Of a stretch of DNA of 64,000 bases, positions 55,222 through 64,000 are shown piece after piece; the stretch's first letter is position 1; every line of letters starts with the position of its first letter. The DNA comes from VBDM01 sp035519135 (lineage in GTDB: Bacteria; Pseudomonadota; Gammaproteobacteria; Burkholderiales; SG8-39). Made by a program: the position numbers and the translations under genes. The stretch lies in contig DATIWX010000130.1 of assembly GCA_035519135.1 (NCBI GenBank), forward strand, positions 62,001 through 126,000. The letters are read 5' to 3'. A model generated the notes under the pieces. It was not told where the DNA came from and did not search any database. It worked only from the letters and a program-made list of their open reading frames with translations.

Positions 55222-57237
55222 TCACGCCGCTTCCTGGATCGCACCGCTCACAGCGGTGCGCGGGATGCGGATAATGACGCTGGTGCCCGCGCCGAGGGTA
55301 CTCTCGACGCTGATCTCGCCGCCCAGGACCTGGGTGACCAGGCTGTGGCAGATCGACAATCCGAGGCCGGTGCCGCCGCTGCCCAGCCTGGTGGTAAAGA
55401 AAGGGTCGAAGACGCGCTTGAGGTTCTGCTCGGAAATGCCCCGGCCCCGGTCGCGTACAGCCAACTCCACACGATTCGGTTCGAGAAGCCGCGCCGAGAC
55501 GCTGATGCTGCCCTGCTCGTAGCCGTCGTAGCCGTGCTGCACGGCGTTGACGATGAGGTTGCCGAGCACTTGGCCCAGGGGTCCCGGGTAGCTGTCCAGG
55601 CGGATGCCGGCGGGCACGTCGGACTCGGCGACAACGGACATTTTCCTGAGCACCGGGCGGTGCGCGAGCAGCACTTCATCGATCAGCTCGTTCAGCAGGA
55701 ACGCGCGCCGCTGCGAGCTGGTCTGGTCGGCGGCGACTTGCTTGAAGCTGCTGATGAGATTGCCGGCCTTTTCCAGGTTGCGCTGGAGGATTTGCGCGGC
55801 TTCACGCGAATCGGCGACATAGGCATCGAGCGTGGAGCGACGCAAGCCGGCGTCGGCGTCGCGGGCGAACCTCTCGCAGCGTTCGGCGAAGGTGCTGGCC
55901 GCGAGCAGGCTATTGCCGATCGGAGTGTTGAGCTCGTGGGCGACGCCGGCGACGAGCCGTCCGAGCGCGGCGTGCTTTTCCGAATTGATCAGCATGCCCT
56001 GGGTGGCTTTGAGGCCATCGAGTGCGTCCCGCAGCTCCCGGTTCGCGGCGACGAGCTCCGTGGTGCGCTCGGTCACGCGCTGTTCCAGCTCGGCATTCAG
56101 TCGGATCAGCTCGGCTTGCTCCTGTTCCAGCTTGCGCTCGGTCTCCACCAGCCGCTCGGTTCTCTGAACCACCAGACGCTGAATACGGCCCAGGAAGACG
56201 TAGAAGAATACAAGCAGGGCCGCGCCGACGAGCACCGCCGCAGCCACGACCGAGGCCACGGCGCGGCGCGAATCGGCAACGCCGGCGGTAATGTCGCGCA
56301 GCACCACGGTCTGACCGAGCATTCCGCCGCCGATACCCGTGAATGGCACCATGATCGCCTGCGATACGTGTCCATTCCAGGCGACTTCCAACGCCTTCTT
56401 CTCGTACGCTCCGCGCAGCCCGCGGAAGTATGCAGCGACCGGCGGCGGAATCGGACCCGTGCGGCTGAGCACCAAGGTCGAGGGGAACTCGTCCCAGAAA
56501 GCTTGGTGGCTGGAGACCTTCTTCGCGCTTTCGAACTTCTGGCGATCGAAGAGACGCTTGTCGGCGGCGACAAACACGTCCATGTCGAGCTGGCCTACCA
56601 CGCTCTTCATCACGTCCTCGAACTCGACGCCGAGCTCGAAGTAGCCGATCAGCTCGCCGCCGACCCGCCAGGGATGGACCACGCGCAGCGTCAGCGTACC
56701 GAACGGACCCTGCTCGTTGCCCCAGGCGGGCTCGCCGGTGCGCTGCGCCTTCTGCAGAACCTGGCGGTCGATGCGGTCGCCCCAATCCGCCGGCTGCTGC
56801 ACGCGCAGCAGCATGGTGCGGTCCGGCAGGATGAAATAGAAATGCGTGATGCCGTTCTCGGCGCGGACCTTCCTCAGGATCGGCTCGGCAAGCCGGAACA
56901 GAACGTCGCGATTTCGTGTCCGCAATCCTTGCGCGAGCCGCGGGTCGCTCATGATCAGACTACTCAACGATCGCATGACACCGACAGTCTCGGCGGACTT
57001 CGCCTCGACCATGAGCTCCAGCGTCGATGCCGCACGCGCGATGTCTTCGGCACGGCGGTGGTCGGCATCACGCACGAACATCCAGAAGAACACCAGAGTC
57101 AACAGGCTCAGGGCGGCCGCGAGCAGCAGCAGCACGCGTGCACGAATGCCCTGCGCCACCGAGGCATGCTGGCCCGCCCCGTATGCGTTGGGCCGGCCGG
57201 GCTTCAGGGGAGCTGGCCCGAACATTTTCGCGCTCAC
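55222..57237 (-). CDS. sensor histidine kinase 3 of tandem array (Cache type)
   Basis: A 671-residue membrane kinase. TM helices near 34-53 and 325-348 enclose a periplasmic Cache-like sensor (VRAENGITHFYFILPDRTMLLRV and GELIGYFELGVEFEDVM). A long coiled coil (350-415) leads to HisKA with H434 in GVAHELNTPIGNS, then HATPase with RDRGRGI and GSGGTGLGLSICHSLV. The kinase module is almost the same as that of the next gene upstream, with 56-bp and 44-bp exact DNA matches. Its ATG overlaps the stop of that gene. No response regulator is nearby. Confidence 0.85.
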   Translation of the reverse strand: MSAKMFGPAPLKPGRPNAYGAGQHASVAQGIRARVLLLLAAALSLLTLVFFWMFVRDADHRRAEDIARAASTLELMVEAKSAETVGVMRSLSSLIMSDPRLAQGLRTRNRDVLFRLAEPILRKVRAENGITHFYFILPDRTMLLRVQQPADWGDRIDRQVLQKAQRTGEPAWGNEQGPFGTLTLRVVHPWRVGGELIGYFELGVEFEDVMKSVVGQLDMDVFVAADKRLFDRQKFESAKKVSSHQAFWDEFPSTLVLSRTGPIPPPVAAYFRGLRGAYEKKALEVAWNGHVSQAIMVPFTGIGGGMLGQTVVLRDITAGVADSRRAVASVVAAAVLVGAALLVFFYVFLGRIQRLVVQRTERLVETERKLEQEQAELIRLNAELEQRVTERTTELVAANRELRDALDGLKATQGMLINSEKHAALGRLVAGVAHELNTPIGNSLLAASTFAERCERFARDADAGLRRSTLDAYVADSREAAQILQRNLEKAGNLISSFKQVAADQTSSQRRAFLLNELIDEVLLAHRPVLRKMSVVAESDVPAGIRLDSYPGPLGQVLGNLIVNAVQHGYDGYEQGSISVSARLLEPNRVELAVRDRGRGISEQNLKRVFDPFFTTRLGSGGTGLGLSICHSLVTQVLGGEISVESTLGAGTSVIIRIPRTAVSGAIQEAA
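55304..55359. repeat. 56-bp exact repeat, copy 1
   Basis: Identical to 57316-57371. It encodes part of the HATPase domain end of two adjacent kinases. A second exact match of 44 bp pairs 55739-55782 with 57751-57794. Confidence 0.85.
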
Positions 57238-59579
57238 GCCGCCTCCTGGAATGCGCCGCCCGGAGCGGTGCGCGGGATGCGGATGATGACGCCGGTGCCT
57301 GCGCCGAAGGCGCTATCGACGCTGATCTCGCCGCCCAGGACCTGGGTGACCAGGCTGTGGCAGATCGACAAGCCGAGTCCCGTGCCGCCGCGGCCCAGGC
57401 GGGTGGTGAAGAAGGGCTCGAAGACCTGCTTGAGATTGTGCTCGGAGATGCCGCGGCCCTTGTCGCGCACCTCGAGTTCGACGCCATCGGGATCGGTGAG
57501 CTTCGCCGAGATGCGTAGGCTGCCGCGCTCGTGTTCGTCGTAGCCGTGATGCAGGACATTGACGATGAGATTGCTCAGGACCTGTCCGAGCGGCCCCGGG
57601 TAGCTGTCCAGATGTATGCCGGGAGGAACGTCGCAAGAGGTGACGACGGCGGTCTTCTTGATTATCGGGCGGTGCGCGAGCAGCACCTCCTCGATCAGCT
57701 CGTGCAGCTGGAAGCGGCGTCGCTGCGAGCTGGTCTGGTCGGCGGCCACCTGCTTGAAGCTGCTGATGAGATTGCCGGCCTTTTCCAGGTTGCGGTTCAG
57801 GATCTGCGCGGCCTGGCGAGAGTCCGCGATATAGGCGTCCAGAGTGGAGCGGCGCAAGCCTCCACCGGCTGCCTGGGCGAATTCTTCGGTGCGGGCAGCC
57901 AGGGTCGTGGCCGAGAGCAGGCTGTTGCCTATCGGCGTATTGAGCTCGTGAGCGACGCCGGCCACGAGCCGCCCGAGCGCCGCGTGCTTTTCCGAGCGCA
58001 TCAGCTCCTCGGTGGCGCGCTGCAGTTCCGCGCTGCGGGCCGCGACGCGGTCTTCCAGCTCGTGGTTGAGTCGCTCGAGCGCCTCCTGCGCCTGCTGTAC
58101 CTCGCTCAGATCGACGTAGGCCCAGATGCGCAGCCCGCGGTCGCCGATATGGACTTCGCGCATCGCCAGTTCGGCGGGAAACGGGGTGCCGTCGCGTCGC
58201 ACCATGCGCCCTCTGGTGCGCATCGAGCCGGAGCGCAGCTCGTCCAGCATGCGCGTCCTCTCGGCCTCGGACTGCCACATGCCGAGGCTTCCGCCGACAT
58301 GCCCGATCACCTCGTCGCGCCTCCACTGGAATTGCGCGAGCCAGGCATCGTTGACGTCGAGGAGCGTACGTTCATGGATGTTGCTCACCGACATCGGCAC
58401 CGGCGAGGCATTGAAGATCGCCTGCAACTCGCGCTCGCGCCGCTCCACCTGGACTGCGAGCCGCAGGCGGGATTCGTCGAACCGGATGCGCTCCGTGGCG
58501 AGCCGGTTGAAATTGCTCACCAGCCTGCCGATTTCGTCGTCCCGGATTACCGGCAGGGGCGCGAACGGTTCCTCGCCGTCGGTCATGCGCCGCATCGCCG
58601 TGCCCGCGTCCTCGAGCGGGGCCAGTTGCCGCACCAGGACCAGGTGCAGGATCAGCGCGACCGCGCACGACAAGAGCAGCGCGGCCAGATAGATCTGCTG
58701 CTTGAGCGCGGCGACTGGAGCGAAGGTCTCGTCGGTAGGAACGGCGGCGATCACGGTCCAACCCGTGGTCTTCATGTAGCGATTGACGCTCAGCACCTGC
58801 ACGCCGCGCGACGAGGTCGTGACCGCCGCCGTCTCGATCCGCTCTTCGATCCGCCGGTCGAAAAGGGGATTCACGCCCTTCGGGGGAAACGGCTGCATGA
58901 TGCGGCTCTTGTCGCTGGATGAAATCCACAGCTTGTCCCGCGGCGACGCCACCAGCAGGTAGCCATCCTTGCCGGGATTGGTCTTTTCGAGCTGGCCGAA
59001 GAGGTTCGGATCCGAAGGCAGGAGGGTGCTGACCAGCACGGCTGCCGGGTGGGACGCATCGCCGATGGGCACGGCGATCGGGACCAGAGGCTGCTTCGCG
59101 AAGCGCCCCATCAGCGGCGTCCCGATGCTTTGCCCCTTGCCTGACATGACCTCCCCGAACCAGCTGTGGTCACCCAGGAAACCTCCGGTTCGTCCCGGAA
59201 CCTTTGGATAGTCCGCCATGACGATGCCGGCCCTGTTCGTAGCAAAGATCCCGATGGGGAAGAGCGCACGCGGGAGGTTTCGCTGTTCGAGAAGGCGCTG
59301 CACCTTGACCGGGTCGGCCAGGATGTCGGGCGTGATGGCGGCGGCGATTTCGTTCAGCAGCGTGAAGCGCAACTCGATCTTGTGGTCGATGTCGGTGGCG
59401 ATATAGCCGACCGTCGTCGACAGCTGGTCCGACAGCAGTTTCTCGATGTCTGCCTGCAAAACGGCGGACACGCGCAGCGCGAGGCCCCAGATACCTGCCA
59501 GCAGCAATCCGACCACCAGGAGCAGGACCCGGGTCTTCAGACTGAGCGAGCGGGAGGCGAACTTCGGCTGGGGTTTCAT
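57234..59579 (-). CDS. sensor histidine kinase 2 of tandem array (dCache-HAMP-PAS)
   Basis: A 781-residue membrane kinase. TM helices near 15-34 and 287-307 enclose a double-Cache sensor. HAMP (about 310-365) and one PAS domain (LQAIFNASPVPMSVSN, about 385-490) follow, then a coiled coil, HisKA with H544 in GVAHELNTPIGNS, and HATPase with RDKGRGI. The sensor half is unrelated to that of the other two kinases, while the kinase half is shared. Ligand unknown. It starts 11 bp after kinase 1 stop, and overlaps kinase 3 by 4 bp, so the three form one operon. Confidence 0.86.
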   Translation of the reverse strand: MKPQPKFASRSLSLKTRVLLLVVGLLLAGIWGLALRVSAVLQADIEKLLSDQLSTTVGYIATDIDHKIELRFTLLNEIAAAITPDILADPVKVQRLLEQRNLPRALFPIGIFATNRAGIVMADYPKVPGRTGGFLGDHSWFGEVMSGKGQSIGTPLMGRFAKQPLVPIAVPIGDASHPAAVLVSTLLPSDPNLFGQLEKTNPGKDGYLLVASPRDKLWISSSDKSRIMQPFPPKGVNPLFDRRIEERIETAAVTTSSRGVQVLSVNRYMKTTGWTVIAAVPTDETFAPVAALKQQIYLAALLLSCAVALILHLVLVRQLAPLEDAGTAMRRMTDGEEPFAPLPVIRDDEIGRLVSNFNRLATERIRFDESRLRLAVQVERRERELQAIFNASPVPMSVSNIHERTLLDVNDAWLAQFQWRRDEVIGHVGGSLGMWQSEAERTRMLDELRSGSMRTRGRMVRRDGTPFPAELAMREVHIGDRGLRIWAYVDLSEVQQAQEALERLNHELEDRVAARSAELQRATEELMRSEKHAALGRLVAGVAHELNTPIGNSLLSATTLAARTEEFAQAAGGGLRRSTLDAYIADSRQAAQILNRNLEKAGNLISSFKQVAADQTSSQRRRFQLHELIEEVLLAHRPIIKKTAVVTSCDVPPGIHLDSYPGPLGQVLSNLIVNVLHHGYDEHERGSLRISAKLTDPDGVELEVRDKGRGISEHNLKQVFEPFFTTRLGRGGTGLGLSICHSLVTQVLGGEISVDSAFGAGTGVIIRIPRTAPGGAFQEAA
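57316..57371. repeat. 56-bp exact repeat, copy 2
   Basis: Identical to 55304-55359; see copy 1. The repeat lies 2.0 kb away in the same orientation, so recombination between copies would fuse the two kinase genes in frame. Confidence 0.85.
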
Positions 59580-59590
59580 GGCGCGCTTGT

Positions 59591-62500
59591 TCAGGCGGCG
59601 TGCTTTTCGCTGGCGTCCGAGTCGACGCTCGGCGCGATCAGCGGTATGCGAACGATGACGCGTGTGCCTTCACCGGGCCGGCTGGCGATGCGGATCGTGC
59701 CTCCCAGCGTGTCGGTCACGATGCTGTGGCAGATGGGCAGGCCGAGCCCGGTGCCGCCGCGTCCCATGCGCGTCGTGAAGAAGGGATCGAAGACCCGGCG
59801 CAGGTCCGCCTCCGGAATGCCCCGGCCGTCGTCGCGCACGGCAAGCTCGACCAGCAGATCGCCGTCGGTGCGTGCGGAGACGGTCACGGTACCGCGCGAT
59901 CGGTCCTCGTAGCCGTGCAGCACGGCGTTGGCGAGGAGATTGCCCACGACCTGTCCCAAAGGGCCCGGATAGCTGTCCAGCTCGATTCCCTGAGCCACGT
60001 CCGAACGCGCCTCGATGGCGGTCCTTTTTAGCATCGGCCGGTACGTCAGCAGGACTTCGTCGACCAGTTTCTGCAGGTCGAAGGTGCGCCGCTGGGAGCT
60101 GGTCTGGTCCGCGGAGACCTGCTTGAAGCTCTGGATCAGGTGAGCGGCGCGCTCGAGGTTCCTGAGAAGAATCGCCGAGCCCTCCCGTGCCCTGGAGATG
60201 AAGGCATCCAGCGTCGATCGGCGCAAGTCGCCGGCGGATTGCGCCGCGAAGGCCTCGGTGTGCTCCGCAAGCGTGCTCGCCGAAAGCAGGCTGTTGCCGA
60301 TGGGCGTGTTGAGCTCGTGCGCGACACCGGCAACGAGGCGTCCGAGTGCGGCCAGCTTTTCCGACTGAACCAGCATCCCCTGCGTGGACTTGAGGTGATC
60401 CATGGCGCTGTGCAGCTCGGCGTTGGCCTGCCGCAACTGGGCGGTGCGCGCCTCCACGGCGCGCTCCAGCGTCTCGTTCATCTCCTGCATCTGGCGCTCG
60501 GCGCGGCGCTGCTCGGTGACGTCGGCCGTGCTCCACAGACACGAGCGCACGCCGTTGACCTCGATCGCGTGGCCGGAGGTGAGCAAGGTCCTCACTTCTC
60601 CGTCGGCGCGGCGCACGCGGATTTCGTGCCGATCCACGATGCCGTCGCGCGCCAGCCGGGCGTAAAGGCCGTCGCGGTCAGGCGGCTGCACGTAGAGATT
60701 GAGTTCCGCGGAAGTGCGCCCGATGAGACGCTCGCGCGGGTAGCCGAGCATTTCGGCAAAGGCGCGGTTGACGTCCTGGAACCGCCCATCGGCCGCCGCG
60801 ACCAGGAGCAGCGGCGCGGGCGAGTTCTGAAACATCGCCGAGAACCGGGCCTCGCTCGCCTGGAGCGCCTGCTGGGCGCGGCGCTGCTCGGTGACGTCCA
60901 CGATGCTGCGCAGGATCGCGGGTGCGCCGCTCATGTCGAGCATGCGGCCGGAAAGCAGGCAGGTCCGGCGCGAGCCGTCGGCGCGGCGCAGTACGGCCTC
61001 GTAGCCGTCGATCGCCGCGCCTCCGATGCGCTCGAGGTACAGACGCTCGCGGTCCGCAGGCTTGTCGAACAGGCGGAACTCGAGCGAGGTGCGGCCGATG
61101 ACTTGGGGCCGGGTGTAGCCGAGCAGGTCCATCCAGGCCCGGTTCACTGCGAGATAGCGACGGGTGTTCGCGTCGATCAGCGACATCGGCGCGGGAGACT
61201 CGTGGAACATCGCCGCGAAGCGCACCTCGCTCGCGCGCAGATCCCGCTCGGCGCGGCGTTCGTCGGTGACGTCGCGGAGGACGCCGAACCATCCCTGGAC
61301 GGTCCCGTCGGCTCCCCGGTCCGGCACCATCTCCGAATACAGAATGCGCACCGCGCCGTCCCAGCGCGGCGGGGTGGTTTCGTAGCGAACGGTTTCCCCC
61401 GCCAGCACCTTCTCGATGTGCGGCCGGATGGTCTTGAGATGATCCTCGCCGACCAGCTCGCCCATGGTGCGGCCGGCCACGGCTTCAGGCGCCATGCCGT
61501 AGTAGGCGGCATACAGCGCGTTGGCCCAGCGGCAGCGCAATTCCCGGTCCCAGCGGGCGAGCATGACCGGAACGTTGTCTGCGACCAGACGGATCTGGTA
61601 CTCGCTCGCGCGCACCGAGCGCTCGGCGCTGAGCAGCTCGATGTTCTGGCGCCGGAGGTCGGTCGCCATCCCGGCCTGACGGGACGTCATCCGCATCAGC
61701 GATGCCGTGAAGAGCAGGGTCAAGCAGCTGATCAGGGCGGCTCCGAGGTAGTAGTTGCGAGCGCGCTCCCGGAACTCGGCCAGCACGTCGTCCTCCGCGA
61801 AGGAGACGACCGCGACCAATGGATAGTCGGCCAGGACGCGGTAGCTGAAAAGGCGCCGTACACCGTCGCTGTTCACGGCGAGATAGCTCCCCGAATCGCT
61901 TGTCTTGAGCCGGTCGAATATCGACCACTTGCTCGTATCCAGGCTCGCGGTCTGGTCCCGCGCGCGGTGCGCGCGGACTATGCCGTCGCGGCCGACCAGC
62001 GTCGCCATCCCGCGCTCGCCCAGATCCAGCTGGCGGTAGAACTGCGTGAAGTGCAGCGGATCGATCGACACCACGGCGACCCCGCCGAAGGAGCCGCCGG
62101 GCTTGTCGATGCGCCGGGAGAGCTGGATCGACCATTTGCCTGACGCGCGGCCGAGAACCGGTCCCGAGATATACGGCTGGTCGGCGACGCTCTGCGCGAT
62201 GTGCACCCGGAAGTGCTCGCGGTCCGCCAGGTTCATCGGCCGGAACGGCTCGCTGCCCATGATCAGGTCGCCGCGCTCGTCGATGATGCTGAAGTAGTTG
62301 TAGATCCGGCTGACGATAGGGCCTTCGTGCTTCAACCAGCGCAAGTCGAGCTTCCTGCCGCGCTCCTGGTACTGCTGGACGATCAGCATCAGAACCTGGT
62401 CTGCTTCCCTGAGCGTGCGAAGTGCCTGCTCCTGGACTGCGCGGGCGAGGTTCGCGCTGTGCCTGATGGCGTCCCGGGTGTCGGCCTCCTTCTCGGCGCG

Positions 62501-62617
62501 GACCTTGATCACCACGGCGGTCCACAACAAGGCGATCAGGCAGGCACCGAAGGCAAGTATCGCCAGGCTGCTGCGCTGCAGGGGATGTTCACGGACCATG
62601 GCGAGGAAGCGCTTCAT
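59591..62617 (-). CDS. sensor histidine kinase 1 of tandem array (Cache with three PAS domains)
   Basis: A 1008-residue kinase, first in the operon. TM near 17-38 and about 290-312 enclose a dCache-type sensor (GEPFRPMNLADREHFRVH-like PDC sequence, ISGPVLGRASGKWSIQLSRRI). Three PAS domains follow (about 345-450, 470-590, 595-710): RLVADNVPVMLARWDREL, FAAMFHESPAPMSLID and FSAMFQNSPAPLLLVA. Then HisKA with H767 in GVAHELNTPIGNS and HATPase with RDDGRGI. The ATG at 62617 is preceded by CGAGGACCGG; ATG 62689 would add 24 residues without a ribosome site. It is divergent from the GGDEF gene. Confidence 0.86.
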   Translation of the reverse strand: MKRFLAMVREHPLQRSSLAILAFGACLIALLWTAVVIKVRAEKEADTRDAIRHSANLARAVQEQALRTLREADQVLMLIVQQYQERGRKLDLRWLKHEGPIVSRIYNYFSIIDERGDLIMGSEPFRPMNLADREHFRVHIAQSVADQPYISGPVLGRASGKWSIQLSRRIDKPGGSFGGVAVVSIDPLHFTQFYRQLDLGERGMATLVGRDGIVRAHRARDQTASLDTSKWSIFDRLKTSDSGSYLAVNSDGVRRLFSYRVLADYPLVAVVSFAEDDVLAEFRERARNYYLGAALISCLTLLFTASLMRMTSRQAGMATDLRRQNIELLSAERSVRASEYQIRLVADNVPVMLARWDRELRCRWANALYAAYYGMAPEAVAGRTMGELVGEDHLKTIRPHIEKVLAGETVRYETTPPRWDGAVRILYSEMVPDRGADGTVQGWFGVLRDVTDERRAERDLRASEVRFAAMFHESPAPMSLIDANTRRYLAVNRAWMDLLGYTRPQVIGRTSLEFRLFDKPADRERLYLERIGGAAIDGYEAVLRRADGSRRTCLLSGRMLDMSGAPAILRSIVDVTEQRRAQQALQASEARFSAMFQNSPAPLLLVAAADGRFQDVNRAFAEMLGYPRERLIGRTSAELNLYVQPPDRDGLYARLARDGIVDRHEIRVRRADGEVRTLLTSGHAIEVNGVRSCLWSTADVTEQRRAERQMQEMNETLERAVEARTAQLRQANAELHSAMDHLKSTQGMLVQSEKLAALGRLVAGVAHELNTPIGNSLLSASTLAEHTEAFAAQSAGDLRRSTLDAFISRAREGSAILLRNLERAAHLIQSFKQVSADQTSSQRRTFDLQKLVDEVLLTYRPMLKRTAIEARSDVAQGIELDSYPGPLGQVVGNLLANAVLHGYEDRSRGTVTVSARTDGDLLVELAVRDDGRGIPEADLRRVFDPFFTTRMGRGGTGLGLPICHSIVTDTLGGTIRIASRPGEGTRVIVRIPLIAPSVDSDASEKHAA

Positions 62618-62792
62618 GGGCCGGTCCTCGAGGTCCCGCAGGGGCAGCCGGGTTGCTTGGGTGGAGCGGTTCTTGGGCGGTGTCGTCATGCGGACGTGCG
62701 GCTTCTCAGGCCTTCGGGTTTTTACGGCGCGGAACCGGGAATCTTGAGGGTTTGACCTAAAGAAACCGCCGGTTGCGGCCGTTAAACCCCCC

Positions 62793-63509
62793 GTGGAACA
62801 GACCCGCGTGCGCCCGCTGCTCCTGACGAGTCTGCGTCTGGAGGAGGCGCTTGCGCTGCTGCGGCAATCGGGATACGACTTGCCGGAGGATGCACCCGAC
62901 GCGGAACGCATACAACAGCTCATCGATGGCCTGTGCGCGCTCTCGGGGCGCGACGCCCTGACCGGGCTGGCCAGCGCCGATCATTTTCGCGAGGTGCTGG
63001 ACCGGGAACTCGAGCGCGTCGCGCGCATGGGAGACGGCGTGTCGCTGCTGCTCCTGGGGGTCGATCACGTTGGACGCCTGATCGATACCAACGGCCGCGC
63101 GGCCGGCGAAGCCGCGCTGCGCGCCGTCGCCGCGATCCTGGTGCGTTCCGTGCGCCGCATGGACTTCGTCGCGCGCGTGGGCGAGGAGGATTTTGCCGTG
63201 ATCGTGCCCGGTGTCGCATCGCAACAGGTTCGCAGGATCGCAGAGCGGCTGCGCGCGGCGGTCGCGCGGACCGCTGTCGCGCTGTCCGAGGAAATGACGG
63301 TGCGCGTTACCGCGAGCGTCGGCGGAGCCTCCGCCTCGCCGTGGCGGCGCATGCGCGCGGGCACACTGATCGCAGCCGCCGACCGCCAACTGCTGGCGGC
63401 GAGGAGCCGCCGGCGGGATCACATCGCCATCGACGCGCTGCCGAACACCCGCGTTTCGATCGAGGAAAGAGCCATGCTGTTCGCCGACCCAGGGGAGCCT
63501 CAAGCGTGA
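62793..63509 (+). CDS. degenerate GGDEF-domain protein
   Basis: A 238-residue soluble protein. Residues 50-215 have the GGDEF fold (DALTGLASADHF, SLLLLGVDHVGRLIDTNG, ADRQLLAARSRRRD). The signature loop is V129-G130-E131-E132-D133-F134, that is GEEDF in place of GGDEF, the first metal Asp of DxD is Gly and the FKxxND Asn is Ile. Cyclase activity is therefore doubtful. No RxxD site is clear. The only usable start is GTG 62793, without a good ribosome site. It is coupled (GTGA) to the ParA-like gene. Confidence 0.8.
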   Translation: MEQTRVRPLLLTSLRLEEALALLRQSGYDLPEDAPDAERIQQLIDGLCALSGRDALTGLASADHFREVLDRELERVARMGDGVSLLLLGVDHVGRLIDTNGRAAGEAALRAVAAILVRSVRRMDFVARVGEEDFAVIVPGVASQQVRRIAERLRAAVARTAVALSEEMTVRVTASVGGASASPWRRMRAGTLIAAADRQLLAARSRRRDHIAIDALPNTRVSIEERAMLFADPGEPQA

Positions 63510-64000
63510 GCAAACCTTCGAGCGCAACCCGGATCATCGCGGTCACCAGCGGCAAAGGCGGGGTCGGCAAGACCTTCGTGACCGCGAACCTGGCGGCGGC
63601 GCTGGCGCGGACCGGGGCGCGAGTGCTGGTCATGGATGCCGACTTGGGGCTGGCGAATCTCGACATCGTCCTGAACCTCACGCCCAAGGTCACGCTGCAC
63701 GAGGTTCTGACGGGAGAAGACCGGCTCGAGAACGTCATACTCCAGGCGCCCGGCGGCTTCTCGGTGCTCCCGGCCGGGTCGGGAATGGCCGAGTACGCCA
63801 GGCTTTCCAGCGAAGTCAGGGAACGCCTGCGCCTGGTGCTGCAGGAACTGGGAGTGCGCTACGACTTCCTGCTGATCGACACCGGGGCGGGCGTCGCGGA
63901 TCTGGTCCTGTACGTGGCTTCGCTCGCCGACGAGATTCTGGTGGTCACCAACCCGGAGCCGACCTCCCTCGCCGACGCCTATGCCACGATCAAGCTGCTC
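63506..64000 (+). CDS. MinD/ParA-family ATPase, FlhG-like (3' cut by window end)
   Basis: The first 165 codons of a P-loop ATPase. Deviant Walker A SGKGGVGKT is at 15-23 and VMDADLGLANLDIVLNL follows, with LLIDTGAGVADLVL as Walker B region. The sequence is closer to FlhG/FleN (flagellar number ATPase) than to MinD, though no flagellar gene is in the window. It starts at GTG 63506 inside the GGDEF stop, so the two proteins are probably made together. The C-terminal part is not visible. Confidence 0.8.
   Translation, partial: MSKPSSATRIIAVTSGKGGVGKTFVTANLAAALARTGARVLVMDADLGLANLDIVLNLTPKVTLHEVLTGEDRLENVILQAPGGFSVLPAGSGMAEYARLSSEVRERLRLVLQELGVRYDFLLIDTGAGVADLVLYVASLADEILVVTNPEPTSLADAYATIKLL

Noticed and set aside
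55345..57543. 732-codon plus-strand frame across kinase 3
   Set aside because: Antisense shadow; crosses the start and stop of two real genes.
55304..57794. Exact kinase repeats as a mobile element or assembly duplicate
   Set aside because: Repeats are confined to kinase coding sequence in register, flanking sensors differ, and no inverted ends or transposase are present.
60140..62143. 667-codon plus-strand frame across kinase 1
   Set aside because: Antisense shadow of PAS and HisKA coding sequence on the minus strand.

Overview
The window is a GC-rich, gene-dense bacterial chromosome segment that reads as Betaproteobacteria, probably Burkholderiales or a relative. The evidence is the gene order yceD-rpmF-plsX-fabHDG-acpP-fabF-ygfX-rpoE-rseA-rseB-mucD-lepA-lepB-rnc-era-recO-pdxJ-acpS-nagZ, the rluC-HAD-Rieske-sppA-maf order, uvrC-pgsA-tRNA-Gly-tRNA-Cys, and two Bug/TctC-type solute receptors. 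No mobile element, CRISPR array or rRNA is seen.

Layout. 0-3.2 kb: a small exported protein, then an EctD-like Fe(II)/2-oxoglutarate dioxygenase paired with a SAF-domain oxidoreductase. 3.3-10 kb: a complete DSF quorum-sensing set (rpfG-rpfC facing rpfF) followed by a membrane diguanylate cyclase and tRNA-Asn. 10.2-17.3 kb: Bug receptor, class II aldolase, bioF-bioD-bioA and uvrB. 17.3-20.4 kb (minus): Bug receptor with two tandem M24-like proteins that have lost metal ligands. 20.5-28.5 kb: LMW phosphatase, rne, rluC, HAD, Rieske, sppA-like, tetrapyrrole-methylase-like, maf and a DUF4124 protein. 28.5-46.3 kb: the long conserved plus-strand block for fatty-acid synthesis, sigma-E and its regulators, protein export, RNA processing, DNA repair, PLP synthesis and cell-wall recycling. 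46.3-53.4 kb: cation efflux, a beta-propeller lipoprotein, a decayed reductase remnant, an SDR, an unusual efp, uracil-DNA glycosylase, uvrC, pgsA and two tRNAs. 53.5-64 kb: a signalling region with an HDOD protein, a degenerate EAL protein, three tandem Cache-containing histidine kinases with near-duplicate kinase modules, a degenerate GGDEF protein and a FlhG/MinD-like ATPase cut by the window end.

How it fits together. Cyclic-di-GMP signalling recurs at both ends: RpfC/RpfG plus a GGDEF cyclase with intact motifs on the left; EAL and GGDEF proteins with broken active sites, probably effectors or adaptors, beside the kinase array on the right. The most unusual items are the kinase array with its degenerate c-di-GMP proteins, an alphaproteobacterial-looking EF-P with Arg at the modified loop tip, a PdxJ of the NINK type in a conserved proteobacterial locus, and the ligand-depleted M24 pair.
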